From the NCBI RefSeq assembly GCF_030323865.1, contig NZ_CP066362.1:2356001-2420000 (forward strand): DNA of 64,000 nucleotides, in the 5' to 3' direction. Positions 25,615-34,168 of the stretch are shown piece after piece. The stretch comes from Pseudarthrobacter defluvii. Lineage in GTDB: Bacteria > Actinomycetota > Actinomycetes > Actinomycetales > Micrococcaceae. Under the pieces are notes generated by a model. That model was given only the letters and a program-made list of their open reading frames with translations. It was not told where the DNA came from and did no database searches. Both the position numbers and the translations under genes were made by a program. Position 1 is the stretch's first letter. Every line of letters begins with the position of its first letter.

Positions 25615-27093
25615 TTAGACAGCGATCGCGGCCAGCGCGGCGGCGCTTTCCTTGGCGGGGAACGACGGCGGGTTCACGCCTGCCATCTCCTCCATGACCC
25701 GGACCACCTGGCAGCTGTAGCCGAACTCGTTGTCGTACCAGACGTAGAGGACCAGGTTCTTGTCCGTGGACACGGTGGCCAGGCCGTCCACGATGCCGGC
25801 GCGGCGTGAACCGACGAAGTCGGTGGAGACGACCTCGGGCGAGTCGATGTAGTCGATCTGCTTGCGCAGGTCCGAGTGCAGCGACATCTCGCGCAGGTAG
25901 TTGTTGACCTCGTCCTTGGTGGTGCCGTTCTCGAGGGTGAGGTTCAGGATGGCCAGTGACACGTCCGGGGTGGGGACACGGATGGAGCTTCCGGTGAGCT
26001 TGCCCAGGAGCTCGGGCAGGGCCTTGGCCACAGCCTTGGCGGCGCCGGTTTCGGTGATAACCATGTTCAGCGCTGCGGAACGGCCGCGGCGGTCGCCCTT
26101 GTGGAAGTTGTCGATCAGGTTCTGGTCGTTGGTGAAGGAGTGGACGGTCTCCACGTGGCCGTGGACCACGCCGAACTTGTCGTTGATGGCCTTCAGGACC
26201 GGGGTGATGGCGTTGGTGGTGCAGGACGCCGCGGAGACGATCCTGTCCGAATCGGTGATGTCCCGGTGGTTGATGCCGTGGACGATGTTCTTCAGTTCCC
26301 CCTTGCCGGGAGCGGTCAGCAGGACCCGGGCAACGCCCTTGCTCTGCAGGTGCTGGCCGAGCCCCTCGGCATCGCGCCAGCGGCCGGTGTTGTCCACCAC
26401 CAGGGCGTTGTTGATGCCGTAGGCCGTGTAGTCGATGGTGGCGGGGTCGTTCGAGTAGATGACCTGGATCCGGACGCCGTTGGCCGTGATGGTGTTGGCT
26501 TCCTCGTCGATCCGGATGGTGCCCTCGAAGGAGCCGTGGACGGAGTCGCGGCGCAGCAGGCTGGCGCGCTTGGAGAGGTCGTTGTCGGAACCGCGGCGAA
26601 CCACGATGGCGCGCAGGCGCAGGCCATGGCCGCCACCGGCCTTTTCGATGAGGAGGCGTGCCAGGAGCCGTCCGATGCGGCCAAAGCCGTAGAGCACGAC
26701 GTCGGTGCTGGTGCGGTCGTCGCCGCCCCGCTTGCCGACGATCTCGGCCAGTTCGGCCCGCAGGAACTCTTCAAGGGTGGCGCCGTTGCCCTCTTCCTTG
26801 AACTTCTGGTTCAGCCGGGCGATGTCGATCGCAGCCGCTCCCAGCTCGAGCCCGGCCAGGGTGTTCAACAGCGGTGCGGTCTCCTCCAGGAGCAGTTCGT
26901 CCTTGGCCATCCGGCGCGCAAAGCGGTGTGCCTTGAGGATGTTCATGGTGGACTTGTTGATCAGGCTCCGGCCGTGGATGCTGGTCACCACGTTGTTTTC
27001 ACGGTACAGCCTGCCGATGACCGGGATCATGGCCTCGGCAAGGGCCTCCCGGCCCATCCACGTATCAAGACAAGAATCAGACGTCTGGCTCAC
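25615..27093 (-). CDS. gap: Glyceraldehyde-3-phosphate dehydrogenase, long form (GapB-like)
   Basis: 492 residues, about 150 longer than the glycolytic enzyme. The first ~125 residues form an extra helical domain (YRENNVVTSIHGRSLINKSTMNILKAHRFARRM). The normal GAPDH follows: VVLYGFGRIGRLLARLL Rossmann motif, SAASCTTNAITPVL with the catalytic Cys, and NEFGYSCQVVRVMEEM. Long forms of this type in Corynebacterium (GapB/GapX) work mainly in gluconeogenesis. The GTG start at 27093 is preceded by AGGAAGG at good spacing. The canonical glycolytic gap gene is expected elsewhere in the genome. Confidence 0.9.
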   Translation of the reverse strand: MSQTSDSCLDTWMGREALAEAMIPVIGRLYRENNVVTSIHGRSLINKSTMNILKAHRFARRMAKDELLLEETAPLLNTLAGLELGAAAIDIARLNQKFKEEGNGATLEEFLRAELAEIVGKRGGDDRTSTDVVLYGFGRIGRLLARLLIEKAGGGHGLRLRAIVVRRGSDNDLSKRASLLRRDSVHGSFEGTIRIDEEANTITANGVRIQVIYSNDPATIDYTAYGINNALVVDNTGRWRDAEGLGQHLQSKGVARVLLTAPGKGELKNIVHGINHRDITDSDRIVSAASCTTNAITPVLKAINDKFGVVHGHVETVHSFTNDQNLIDNFHKGDRRGRSAALNMVITETGAAKAVAKALPELLGKLTGSSIRVPTPDVSLAILNLTLENGTTKDEVNNYLREMSLHSDLRKQIDYIDSPEVVSTDFVGSRRAGIVDGLATVSTDKNLVLYVWYDNEFGYSCQVVRVMEEMAGVNPPSFPAKESAAALAAIAV

Positions 27094-27208
27094 AGAAATA
27101 CCTTCCTCGGTTCAGCCGTGCACGTCCTCGTACACGGATGTAGGCCACCTGATGATGTCCAGGGGCACCGGCACCTGCAGGGATTTCCCCCAGGCACCTG
27201 GATCGCGT

Positions 27209-27250
27209 GCAAAGAAAAACCGCCGGCTGCGAACGCAACTTTCGGCGGTA
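27209..27250 (-). terminator. Intrinsic terminator after tspO / in the gap leader
   Basis: Read on the minus strand: CCGCCG stem (27243-27248) with an inner TGCG/CGCA pair, closing with CGGCGG at 27220-27225, then GTTTTTCTTTG. A U-run follows the stem, so it is a good intrinsic terminator. It lies about 100 bases after the tspO stop and about 115 bases before the gap start, so attenuation of gap is also possible. Confidence 0.7.
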
Positions 27251-27347
27251 GAACTCCTGCGTCCGGGATCAATTCTAATTTGGACTGCTACGGGGAACAC
27301 GCTTGCACTGCGTGAAATCACTCACACAGCTATCCGGCCGGCAGCGC

Positions 27348-27881
27348 TTAATTGTGGATGGCCGAGTACAGGTTCAGGCTGGCGGAAAACACCAGCCAGG
27401 AAAAGTACGGCAGTACCAGGTACCCGGCGGCTGCGTCCACCGGTCCGAACTTCAGGATGAGAAACCCCAGGGTTGCGGTGAGGGCACAGATGACCGCAAA
27501 GGCAGACCACAGGGCCACCGCTCCGAGCATTGGGTACAGCGCGAAGAAGGCCACCGGCCACATGGTGTTGAGCAGCAGCTGCGCTGCATAGCCAACGAGG
27601 GTGCCTCCGGTGAGTCCGCCCTTGCGCCAGACCAGCCAGGCAGCTACGGCCACGCCGGCATACAGCACCATCCAGGTGGTCCGGAACATCCACGACGGCG
27701 GCATCCACGGCGCTTTCAGCGACGTTGCGTACCAGCCATTGGAGTTGAGGATGATCGGCACCGAGGCGAGGACCCAGGCCAGGGCGGAGAGGCCCAGGAA
27801 ACCGGCGAGCGCAATGCCTTGGGAACGGGCGCCGGGAACGCCCGCGGCGAGTGCGGGGCGGGGTTCAGGAATTACGGGCAC
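27348..27881 (-). CDS. tspO: TspO/MBR family tryptophan-rich sensory protein
   Basis: 177 residues with five predicted membrane helices. Family landmarks are NSNGWYATSLKAPWMPPSWMF with the Trp-Pro pattern, VLYAGVAVAAWLVWRKGG, AAQLLLNTMWPVAFFALYPML and YLVLPYFSWLVFSASLNLYSAIHN. TspO proteins bind porphyrins and other hydrophobic ligands and are linked to stress and tetrapyrrole handling. It starts with GTG at 27881, 43 bases past the 3' end of the RNase P RNA on the same strand. Confidence 0.92.
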   Translation of the reverse strand: MPVIPEPRPALAAGVPGARSQGIALAGFLGLSALAWVLASVPIILNSNGWYATSLKAPWMPPSWMFRTTWMVLYAGVAVAAWLVWRKGGLTGGTLVGYAAQLLLNTMWPVAFFALYPMLGAVALWSAFAVICALTATLGFLILKFGPVDAAAGYLVLPYFSWLVFSASLNLYSAIHN

Positions 27882-27924
27882 GGTTCAGCATCCCCGACGC
27901 GTTGCCCGTGGTCAAACGCGGTTT

Positions 27925-28317
27925 GCGGATGGGACAGCCGGTACGCCGGGTTCTGTTCTCCCCTTCCGTTACCGGAAACGGGAGCGACGGCCATCCATCT
28001 ACGAGTACCGTTGCCGGCACCCTCCAGCGGCCTACCCGGACACTCGGGCGGGCAGCCCTCGAACGTGTCCTGTCTGGCCTTGCTCCGGGTGGGGTTTACC
28101 TAGCCTTCCCGGTCACCCGGGAAGCTGGTGGTCTCTTACACCACCGTTTCACCCTTACCTGCCCTTCCGGCCAAAGCCGGAATGCAGGCGGTCTGTTCTC
28201 TGTGGCACTGGCCTGCGGGTTACCCCGAGTGGGCGTTACCCACCACCCTGCCCTGTGGAGCCCGGACGTTCCTCGAGCCACTTGCGTGGCGCGCGGCCGT
28301 CTGGCTGTCCCATCCGC
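27925..28317 (-). ncRNA. rnpB: RNase P RNA, bacterial class A
   Basis: Minus strand. The conserved CR-I region (GAGGAACGTCCGGGCTCC then ACAGGGCAGGG) lies at about 28251-28274, and the universal ACAGAACCCGGC near the 3' end at about 27945-27956. The ends are defined by helix P1: the 15-bp GCGGATGGGACAGCC (28303-28317) pairs exactly with its complement at 27925-27939. The size of about 393 nt fits the class. No protein is encoded here. The RNA trims 5' leaders of tRNAs. Confidence 0.95.
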
Positions 28318-28368
28318 ATCCAGTCTACCGGCGCCGCCGGCCGCCTTCGTCGCCGGTAGGATCGGACG

Positions 28369-29133
28369 GTGCTGATTCTGCTTCCCCCCTCCGAAGGCAA
28401 GACGCCCGCTCGAAGGGGTTCCGCCGTCGACTGGTCCGCCCTGGGCTTTCCGGAGCTCAACCCGTACCGCGCCAAGGTCCTTGAGGCATTGGGGACGGTC
28501 AGCGCGCACCAGGATGCCCTCGCCTTGCTGGGGGTGGGCGCATCATTGCGTGACGACGTCGAACGCAACACGCGCCTGCACGCCGAACCGGCGGCGCCGG
28601 CACACAGCATCTATTCCGGTGTCCTGTACGACGCCCTGGGCTACCGGACCTTGACGCCGGCCCAGCGCCGCAAGGCCGATGAGTCCGTCTTGGTGGTCTC
28701 TGCGCTGTGGGGAGCCCTGCGCTTTGGCGACAGCGTTCCCGCCTACCGCTTGTCCATGGGGACGGCCTTGCCCGACGTCGGCCGGCTGGCTCCGTTCTGG
28801 AAGGCGCAGTTGGGCGATACCCTGGGCGCGGCGGTCCGGGGGCACCTGCTGGTTGACTGCCGCTCAAGCACCTACGCCGCCGCCTGGGCTCCGCCGCCGG
28901 AACATACCGTCTCCGTGAACGTCTTCACCGAGACGGACGGTGTGCGAAAAGTGGTGAGCCACTTTGCCAAGCACACCCGCGGCGAACTGGCGCGGCACCT
29001 GCTGGTGCGCCGTGGAAAAGCCCCGGCCGCGCCGTCGGACCTCTTAAGGGCTGCCAGAGAAAAGTGGAACGCCGAACTGGTGCCGGGCACCGCCCGCAAA
29101 CCGCATGCCCTGAACATCATCCTGCCGGGCTGA
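28369..29133 (+). CDS. yaaA: Peroxide stress protein YaaA (DUF328)
   Basis: 254 residues. The start MLILLPPSEGKTPARRG is the family signature, followed by YSGVLYDALGY, VVSALWGALRFGDSVPAYRLSM, LLVDCRSSTYAAAW and VSHFAKHTRGELARHLL. E. coli YaaA lowers free iron and oxidative DNA damage under peroxide stress. GTG at 28369 follows a TAGGAT -10-like box by seven bases, indicating a leaderless transcript. It diverges from rnpB. Confidence 0.92.
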   Translation: MLILLPPSEGKTPARRGSAVDWSALGFPELNPYRAKVLEALGTVSAHQDALALLGVGASLRDDVERNTRLHAEPAAPAHSIYSGVLYDALGYRTLTPAQRRKADESVLVVSALWGALRFGDSVPAYRLSMGTALPDVGRLAPFWKAQLGDTLGAAVRGHLLVDCRSSTYAAAWAPPPEHTVSVNVFTETDGVRKVVSHFAKHTRGELARHLLVRRGKAPAAPSDLLRAAREKWNAELVPGTARKPHALNIILPG

Positions 29134-29158
29134 TCTGCCGGGCAGTCCCGAGGTCAGG

Positions 29159-29896
29159 TCAGGACCACTCGTCGGAGCGGACCAGGATGGCGCCGGAGTC
29201 CGGGCAAAAGACGATCTCGTCGGCAGCTGCAGCCTTGATCTCGGCGAGGTCCCCGGGGCTGAGCTTCATGCCGGAGGCTTCCGAGGTGCCATGGAAGAGC
29301 CTCGCCGCGCCCACGCCGCGTTTTGCCAAGGTCTTTTCGTAGACGGCCAGCATGGTTGCGTCCAAACCTGCGGCGAAATCGGTGCGCTGGGAGCGGATCC
29401 CTGCGGCTTCGGTTTCCACCTCGGCGAGAGCTGCATCAAGTTCGGCGCGGATGGTGCCAAAGGATCCCTGGATGTCATCGACGATCTGCTGCTGGGCCGC
29501 CTGGCGCTCCCGCAGCGATTCGAGCCGCTCCATGACTTCGAGCTCCGCGTCTTCGAGGTCCGAGCGCCGCTTGTTCAGCGACACGATGTCCTTTTGCAAT
29601 GCCACCAGGTCCTTGGACAGGCCTGTGCCGCTGTTGAGCCGCGCCTCGTCGCGTTGGATGCGCGAAGCAACCTGTTCGACGTCGGCCTCGGCCCTTTTCA
29701 GCTCTGCCTCGGCGTCGTGCACGGCCACCTTGGCTGCGCCCAATTCACCGTTGGCAACGGTGAGGGCGGCCTCGAGATCCTTGATGCGGGGATCGTTCTC
29801 GAGCGTGCGGCGGCGGTTGGCGAGGCCCTTCAGCCGGGCGTCGAGCCCTTGCAGTTCGAGCAACTTCAACTGTTCCGCCGGTGCTGCCTTGGCCAC
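29159..29896 (-). CDS. Coiled-coil protein with degenerate zinc ribbon (C4-type, DUF164-like)
   Basis: 245 residues. Residues ~5-170 form a long antiparallel coiled coil (LKLLELQGLDARLKGLANRR, TGLSKDLVALQKDIVSLNKRR). The C-terminal zf-RING_7-type module normally has two CxxC pairs. Here it reads FHGTSEASGMKLSPGDL and IVFCPDSGAILVR, so only one of the four expected cysteines remains and zinc binding is doubtful. GGAGG precedes the GTG start. The gene directly follows the Nif3 gene on the same strand, a pairing widely seen in Actinobacteria. Its role is not established. Confidence 0.82.
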   Translation of the reverse strand: MAKAAPAEQLKLLELQGLDARLKGLANRRRTLENDPRIKDLEAALTVANGELGAAKVAVHDAEAELKRAEADVEQVASRIQRDEARLNSGTGLSKDLVALQKDIVSLNKRRSDLEDAELEVMERLESLRERQAAQQQIVDDIQGSFGTIRAELDAALAEVETEAAGIRSQRTDFAAGLDATMLAVYEKTLAKRGVGAARLFHGTSEASGMKLSPGDLAEIKAAAADEIVFCPDSGAILVRSDEWS

Positions 29897-29998
29897 TGTT
29901 ACCTCCGCTAGATCCCTTCCGGCCGCAGCCGGGCACCGAACCGGCGCTTCCTAGACTCTAGCGCGTGGCCTGCTCCCCCGCCTCGCCCGGCCGGGAGT

Positions 29999-30922
29999 TC
30001 AGCCGGGGGTCAGAATAAAGTCCCAGGGGTCGGTGTTGGTGGTGCTCACACGGATCTCCACGTCGTGGCCCTGGTCCGCCAGGACGTTGCCCAGGGCAGC
30101 TGCCGCGGCAGGCAGCCAGAGCCATTCGCTGGCGAAATGCGAAACGTCAACCAGGTAGGGCCGCCCGTTCAGGGCAGCCTCGCGCGCCTCCGATGCCGGG
30201 TGGTGGCGAAGGTCGGCGGTCACGTAGACGTCGGCGTTGCTGGCCCGAACTTCCGTGAACAGCGAGTCCCCGGCGCCGCCGCACACCGCGATGCGCCGCA
30301 CCAGTCCGTCCTTGTCTCCGGAGACTCGCACTCCCCCGGCGACGGACGGAAGAATCCCGTAAACGCGTGCCGCGAAGTCGCCCAGGCTCATCGCCTCCGC
30401 CAGGTCGCCCACCCGTCCGATGCCTTCTTCCGGCAACCCATTTGCGGCGACGGTGAGCGGGACGGCGTCCTGGAGGCCCAGGGCATCGGCCAGGACGTCG
30501 GACACACCTCCGACGGCGGAGTCCCCGTTGGTGTGCACCGTCAGCAGTGCCGTCCCCGATTCGATGAGCCGGTGGACTGCCCGGCCCTTGGCCGACGTGG
30601 CAGCCACGGATGTGACGCCCTTCAGCAGCAGCGGGTGGTGGGTGATCAGCAGTTCCGCTCCCCAGTCAACGGCTTCCTCGATGACTTCGAGCGTGGGATC
30701 CACGGCGAACATCACCTTGGACACGGGCGAGGACGGGTGTCCTGCCACAAGCCCCACCTCGTCCCAGCCTTCAGCGAGCGATTCCGGCCACAGCTCCTCC
30801 ACTGCCAGGAGCAGCTCAGCCAAGGTGGGGGCGTCGGCGGAACCGGCCGGAGCCGGCGTGTCGGACGAGGCTTCGCCGTCGTGATCTGCCTGGCCGGTAA
30901 CGTCGGTGTCCACAGGTTCCAT
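29999..30922 (-). CDS. Nif3-like dinuclear metal-centre protein
   Basis: 307 residues. After an acidic lead (MEPVDTDVTGQADHDGE) the NIF3/YbgI fold begins at about 35. Metal-binding residues are in WDEVGLVAGHP, LLITHHPLLLKG, LLTVHTNGDSAVGGV and DVSHFASEW near the C-terminus. Proposed roles include GTP cyclohydrolase I-like or general metal-dependent hydrolase activity; none is established for Actinobacteria. The ATG at 30922 lies near TAAAAC/TAAGAC -10-like boxes, suggesting a leaderless mRNA. A 29-codon extension is rejected. Confidence 0.88.
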   Translation of the reverse strand: MEPVDTDVTGQADHDGEASSDTPAPAGSADAPTLAELLLAVEELWPESLAEGWDEVGLVAGHPSSPVSKVMFAVDPTLEVIEEAVDWGAELLITHHPLLLKGVTSVAATSAKGRAVHRLIESGTALLTVHTNGDSAVGGVSDVLADALGLQDAVPLTVAANGLPEEGIGRVGDLAEAMSLGDFAARVYGILPSVAGGVRVSGDKDGLVRRIAVCGGAGDSLFTEVRASNADVYVTADLRHHPASEAREAALNGRPYLVDVSHFASEWLWLPAAAAALGNVLADQGHDVEIRVSTTNTDPWDFILTPG

Positions 30923-31023
30923 AGTCTTAGTTTTACCCCATCGGCTTCCTGCCGCCGCAGTTTGCGGCAGGCGCCGCAGAACGCCCGGGGAATGATCCGG
31001 CGCCGCCAACCATTGAAGAGGTC

Positions 31024-31548
31024 ATGAAAACTTTTGTTCTTGGCGGAGGCTGCTTCTGGTGCCTCGACGCCGTCTACCAGAAGACCAGGGGTGTGGAATC
31101 GGTGGTATCGGGCTACACCGGCGGCCACGATCCCGAGCCTGACTACTATTCGGTCTGCAGCGGAACCACGGGCCACGCAGAGGTTGTGGCGGTGACCTTC
31201 GATGAGGAGGTCATCCCGGCCGAGGTTGTCCTTGACATGTTCTTCGCCCTGCACGACCCCACTACGCTGAACCGCCAGGGATACGACGTGGGCACCCAGT
31301 ACCGTTCCTCGATGTTTTACGAAACCGATGAGGAGAAGATCCTGTTCGAGGAAGCGATCGAACGCAACCAGGCGCTGTGGCCGCATCCCATCGTCACCGA
31401 AGTCAGCCGCCTGCCCCGTTTCCATGTGGCCGAGGAATTCCACCAGAATTACTACGCCAAACACCCCGAGCAAGGGTACTGCCAGGTGATCATCAACCCT
31501 AAGCTGGCCAAGGCGCGGAAATATTACTCTGCATGGCTTAACGCTTAG
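31024..31548 (+). CDS. msrA: Peptide methionine sulfoxide reductase A
   Basis: 174 residues. It reduces the S-form of methionine sulfoxide in proteins. The catalytic GGGCFWC (residues 7-13) is intact. Family segments YTGGHDPEPDYYSVCSGTTGHAE, HDPTTLNRQGYDVGTQYRS and AEEFHQNYYAKHP follow. Cys197-type recycling residues are represented by C45 and C157 (GYCQVI). AGAGG is three bases before the ATG, so the ribosome-binding site is close. It diverges from the Nif3 gene and precedes cysK, so sulfur and redox genes cluster here. Confidence 0.95.
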   Translation: MKTFVLGGGCFWCLDAVYQKTRGVESVVSGYTGGHDPEPDYYSVCSGTTGHAEVVAVTFDEEVIPAEVVLDMFFALHDPTTLNRQGYDVGTQYRSSMFYETDEEKILFEEAIERNQALWPHPIVTEVSRLPRFHVAEEFHQNYYAKHPEQGYCQVIINPKLAKARKYYSAWLNA

Positions 31549-31613
31549 CCACCCTTCACAAGGCCTCGTTAGGCTGACCTCAGTATCCACCCCTTAGAGA
31601 TAGGCGTATGTAC

Positions 31614-32549
31614 ATGGCACGGATCTATGACGATGTGACGCAACTGGTCGGCGGGACCCCGCTGGTTCGGTTGAACCGGCTCAGCGAGGGGCTGGATGCC
31701 ACCGTTGCCGTGAAGCTGGAGTTCTACAACCCGGCCAACAGCGTCAAGGACCGTATCGGCGTTGCCATCATCGACGCCGCGGAAAAGTCGGGCGCCCTGA
31801 AGCCCGGCGGCACCATCGTCGAAGGCACGTCGGGCAACACCGGCATCGCCCTTGCCATGGTGGGTGCAGCCCGCGGATACAAGGTCATCCTGACCATGCC
31901 CGAGACCATGTCCACCGAACGCCGGGTCATGCTGCGCGCCTTCGGTGCCGAGATCGTCCTCACCCCGGGCTCCGAGGGCATGCGCGGTGCCGTCGAAAAG
32001 GCCCAGGAGATCGTGGCCAACACCGAGAACTCCATCTGGGCCCAGCAGTTCGCCAACGAAGCCAACCCGGAAATCCACCGCAAGACCACTGCCGAGGAAG
32101 TCTGGGCCGACACCGACGGCGCCGTGGACATTTTCGTTGCCGGCATCGGCACCGGCGGAACCATCACCGGTGTGGGACAGGTCCTGAAGGAGCGCAAGCC
32201 CGGCGTGCAGATCGTTGCCGTGGAACCCAAGGACTCCCCCATCCTGAACGGCGGCGCCCCCGGCCCGCACAAGATCCAGGGCCTGGGCGCCAACTTCATC
32301 CCGGAACTGCTGGACACCAACGTCTACGACGAGGTTATCGACGCAACCCTTGAGGATTCTGTCCGCGTGGCCCGCGAACTGGGCGTCAAGGAAGGCATCC
32401 TCGGAGGTATCTCCTCGGGCGCCATCGTCTGGGCGGCCCTGGAGCTGGCCAAGCGGCCGGAGAATGCCGGCAAGCTGATTGTGGCGGTCGTGTGCGACTT
32501 CGGTGAGCGTTACATCTCCACCGTGCTCTATGACGACATCCGCGGCTGA
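31614..32549 (+). CDS. cysK: Cysteine synthase A (O-acetylserine sulfhydrylase)
   Basis: 311 residues from [21 protein letters not shown]. It makes cysteine from O-acetylserine and sulfide using PLP. The PLP lysine is in [11 protein letters not shown] (~44), the substrate loop in [10 protein letters not shown], and the PLP-phosphate Gly loop in [11 protein letters not shown]. An in-frame ATG two codons earlier (31608) is an equal candidate; AGAGATAGG lies just upstream. The C-terminal [18 protein letters not shown] is typical. cysE follows 39 bases downstream, so this is the cysteine biosynthesis pair. Confidence 0.95.
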   Translation: MARIYDDVTQLVGGTPLVRLNRLSEGLDATVAVKLEFYNPANSVKDRIGVAIIDAAEKSGALKPGGTIVEGTSGNTGIALAMVGAARGYKVILTMPETMSTERRVMLRAFGAEIVLTPGSEGMRGAVEKAQEIVANTENSIWAQQFANEANPEIHRKTTAEEVWADTDGAVDIFVAGIGTGGTITGVGQVLKERKPGVQIVAVEPKDSPILNGGAPGPHKIQGLGANFIPELLDTNVYDEVIDATLEDSVRVARELGVKEGILGGISSGAIVWAALELAKRPENAGKLIVAVVCDFGERYISTVLYDDIRG

Positions 32550-32588
32550 TCAGTCCGCTGTCCGCCCGTTTCCTGTAGAAAGAACTTT

Positions 32589-33173
32589 GTGGGCTTTTTC
32601 GCAAGACTGAAGGAAGACCTCGACGCCGCCCGGTCCCACGACCCGGCGGCTCGAGGTTCTTTTGAGAACTTTTTCGCCTATTCCGGCCTGCACGCCATCT
32701 GGATCCACCGGCTGACCCACCGCATGTGGCAGAACCCGGCCCTGCGTTTCCCGGCACGGCTCCTGTCCCAGCTGGGGCGCTCCTGGACCGGAATCGAAAT
32801 TCATCCCGGCGCCACGATCGGCCGGCGGTTCTTTATTGACCACGGCATGGGCGTGGTCATTGGCGAGACCGCCGAGATCGGCGAGGACGTGATGATCTAC
32901 CACGGAGTTACGCTCGGCGGGCGCTCCCTGGCCAGGATCAAGCGGCACCCCACGATCGGGGACCGGGTCACCATCGGTGCGGGAGCAAAGGTCCTGGGGC
33001 CCATCACCATCGGCCGTGACAGTGCCGTGGGCGCCAACGCAGTTGTGGTCAAGGACGCGCCGCCGGAATCGATCGTCACCGGCGTCCCCGCCAAGTGGCG
33101 GCACCGGGATGCGCAGCGGGAAACCAAGCCCGCAGTGGACCCGGCCGAGTACGACATCGAGTACCGGATCTAG
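32589..33173 (+). CDS. cysE: Serine O-acetyltransferase
   Basis: 194 residues (short EpsC-type). It acetylates serine with acetyl-CoA, the step before CysK. Hexapeptide repeats form the left-handed beta helix: [60 protein letters not shown] and [14 protein letters not shown]. The catalytic His and Asp lie in [12 protein letters not shown]. The GTG start follows AGAAAG. The C-terminal tail (YDIEYRI) ends in Ile, which is compatible with docking into CysK to form the cysteine synthase complex. Confidence 0.94.
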   Translation: MGFFARLKEDLDAARSHDPAARGSFENFFAYSGLHAIWIHRLTHRMWQNPALRFPARLLSQLGRSWTGIEIHPGATIGRRFFIDHGMGVVIGETAEIGEDVMIYHGVTLGGRSLARIKRHPTIGDRVTIGAGAKVLGPITIGRDSAVGANAVVVKDAPPESIVTGVPAKWRHRDAQRETKPAVDPAEYDIEYRI

Positions 33174-33208
33174 CGGACGCAGTCCGGGCGTGGCCCTGGC
33201 TTCGTCCG

Positions 33209-34042
33209 CTAGCCGGGGAAACGCCGGTAGATAGTCCACAGAACGACATCGAAGGCACGGTCCGGCAGCAGCCGGCGCAGCAGCAGGATGGCCCGGGCGC
33301 CCCTGCCCACCGGGTACCGGGTCCTTGGCCGCTTCGAGCTGGCAGCGTGGACGATCGCCTCCGCAATGACTTCTGGATGCGAGGACATTGCCGAACCGTC
33401 AGTGGAGGCCAGCGCGGCTGCCACCACCTTGGCCTGCGCCGCATATGGACCCGAACCCGAATTGGCCAACAGGCCCTCGGCCGAGATGGCGCCCCATTCA
33501 GACTGGGTGCCGCCCGGTTCGATGATGGAGACGTCGATGCCGTGGGGCTTGACCTCCACCCGGAGCGAATCGCTGAGACCCTCCACAGCGAACTTCGTGG
33601 CGTGGTACCAGGCGCCCAGCGGCTCGTACATCTTTCCGCCGATCGAAGAGATATTGATGATCCGGCCCCTGCCGGCGGCACGCATGGCCGGCAGCACGAG
33701 CTGCGTCATCCGGGCCAGCCCGAAAAGGTTGACCTCGAACTGCCGCCGGCCCTCGGCAAGCGCCACTTCCTCCAGCGAGCCATAGGACCCGTAACCGGCG
33801 TTGTTGACCAACACGTCGATCCTGCCGTGGGCTGCAAGGATCTCCCCCACCGCCGCACCCATTGAGGCGTCATCGGTCACATCCAGCGGCAGGATCCGGA
33901 CGCCGTCAGCCCTGAGCGGCTCCATTTTCTCCACCCGGCGGGCGCCGGCGTAGACCGTAAAGCCGTGGGCCGCGAGCCTCCTTGCGGCCTCAAAGCCGAT
34001 TCCTGTGGACGCACCGGTGACAAAGACGACGGGCTGGCTCAT
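33209..34042 (-). CDS. Short-chain dehydrogenase/reductase
   Basis: 277 residues, classical SDR. Cofactor loop VTGASTGIG (residues 8-16), NNAGYGSYG, catalytic serines in IINISSIGG and YHATK with the catalytic Tyr and Lys, then EPGGTQSEWG. The C-terminal extension (RARAILLLRRLLPDRAFDVVLW-like, hydrophobic) might sit on the membrane. No partner gene points to a substrate. It is convergent with cysE and follows gnd on the same strand. Confidence 0.86.
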   Translation of the reverse strand: MSQPVVFVTGASTGIGFEAARRLAAHGFTVYAGARRVEKMEPLRADGVRILPLDVTDDASMGAAVGEILAAHGRIDVLVNNAGYGSYGSLEEVALAEGRRQFEVNLFGLARMTQLVLPAMRAAGRGRIINISSIGGKMYEPLGAWYHATKFAVEGLSDSLRVEVKPHGIDVSIIEPGGTQSEWGAISAEGLLANSGSGPYAAQAKVVAAALASTDGSAMSSHPEVIAEAIVHAASSKRPRTRYPVGRGARAILLLRRLLPDRAFDVVLWTIYRRFPG

Positions 34043-34109
34043 GGGCGGGACTCCTCGGGGTCGGTGCTACGGGACGGACAGGCAGTGCGGAGTCCGGCCG
34101 GAAACACCA

Positions 34110-34148
34110 GCGGCCGGCGCCCCCAGAGTATCGGGTAGCGCCGGCCGC
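34110..34148 (-). terminator. gnd downstream hairpin
   Basis: An 11-bp perfect inverted repeat GCGGCCGGCGC (34110-34120 with 34138-34148) 20 bases after the gnd stop. The minus-strand exit is TGGTGTTTCC, a weak U-run. Confidence 0.55.
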
Positions 34149-34168
34149 CGGGCCGGAAACGGTGCAGA

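Noticed and set aside
25899..27315. Plus-strand frames opposite gap
   Set aside because: Antisense to a complete GAPDH with no recognisable fold.
27851..28375. Frames of 100-250 codons on the plus strand over 27.6-28.4 kb
   Set aside because: They run through RNase P RNA, whose conserved regions and P1 helix are clear, and opposite tspO.
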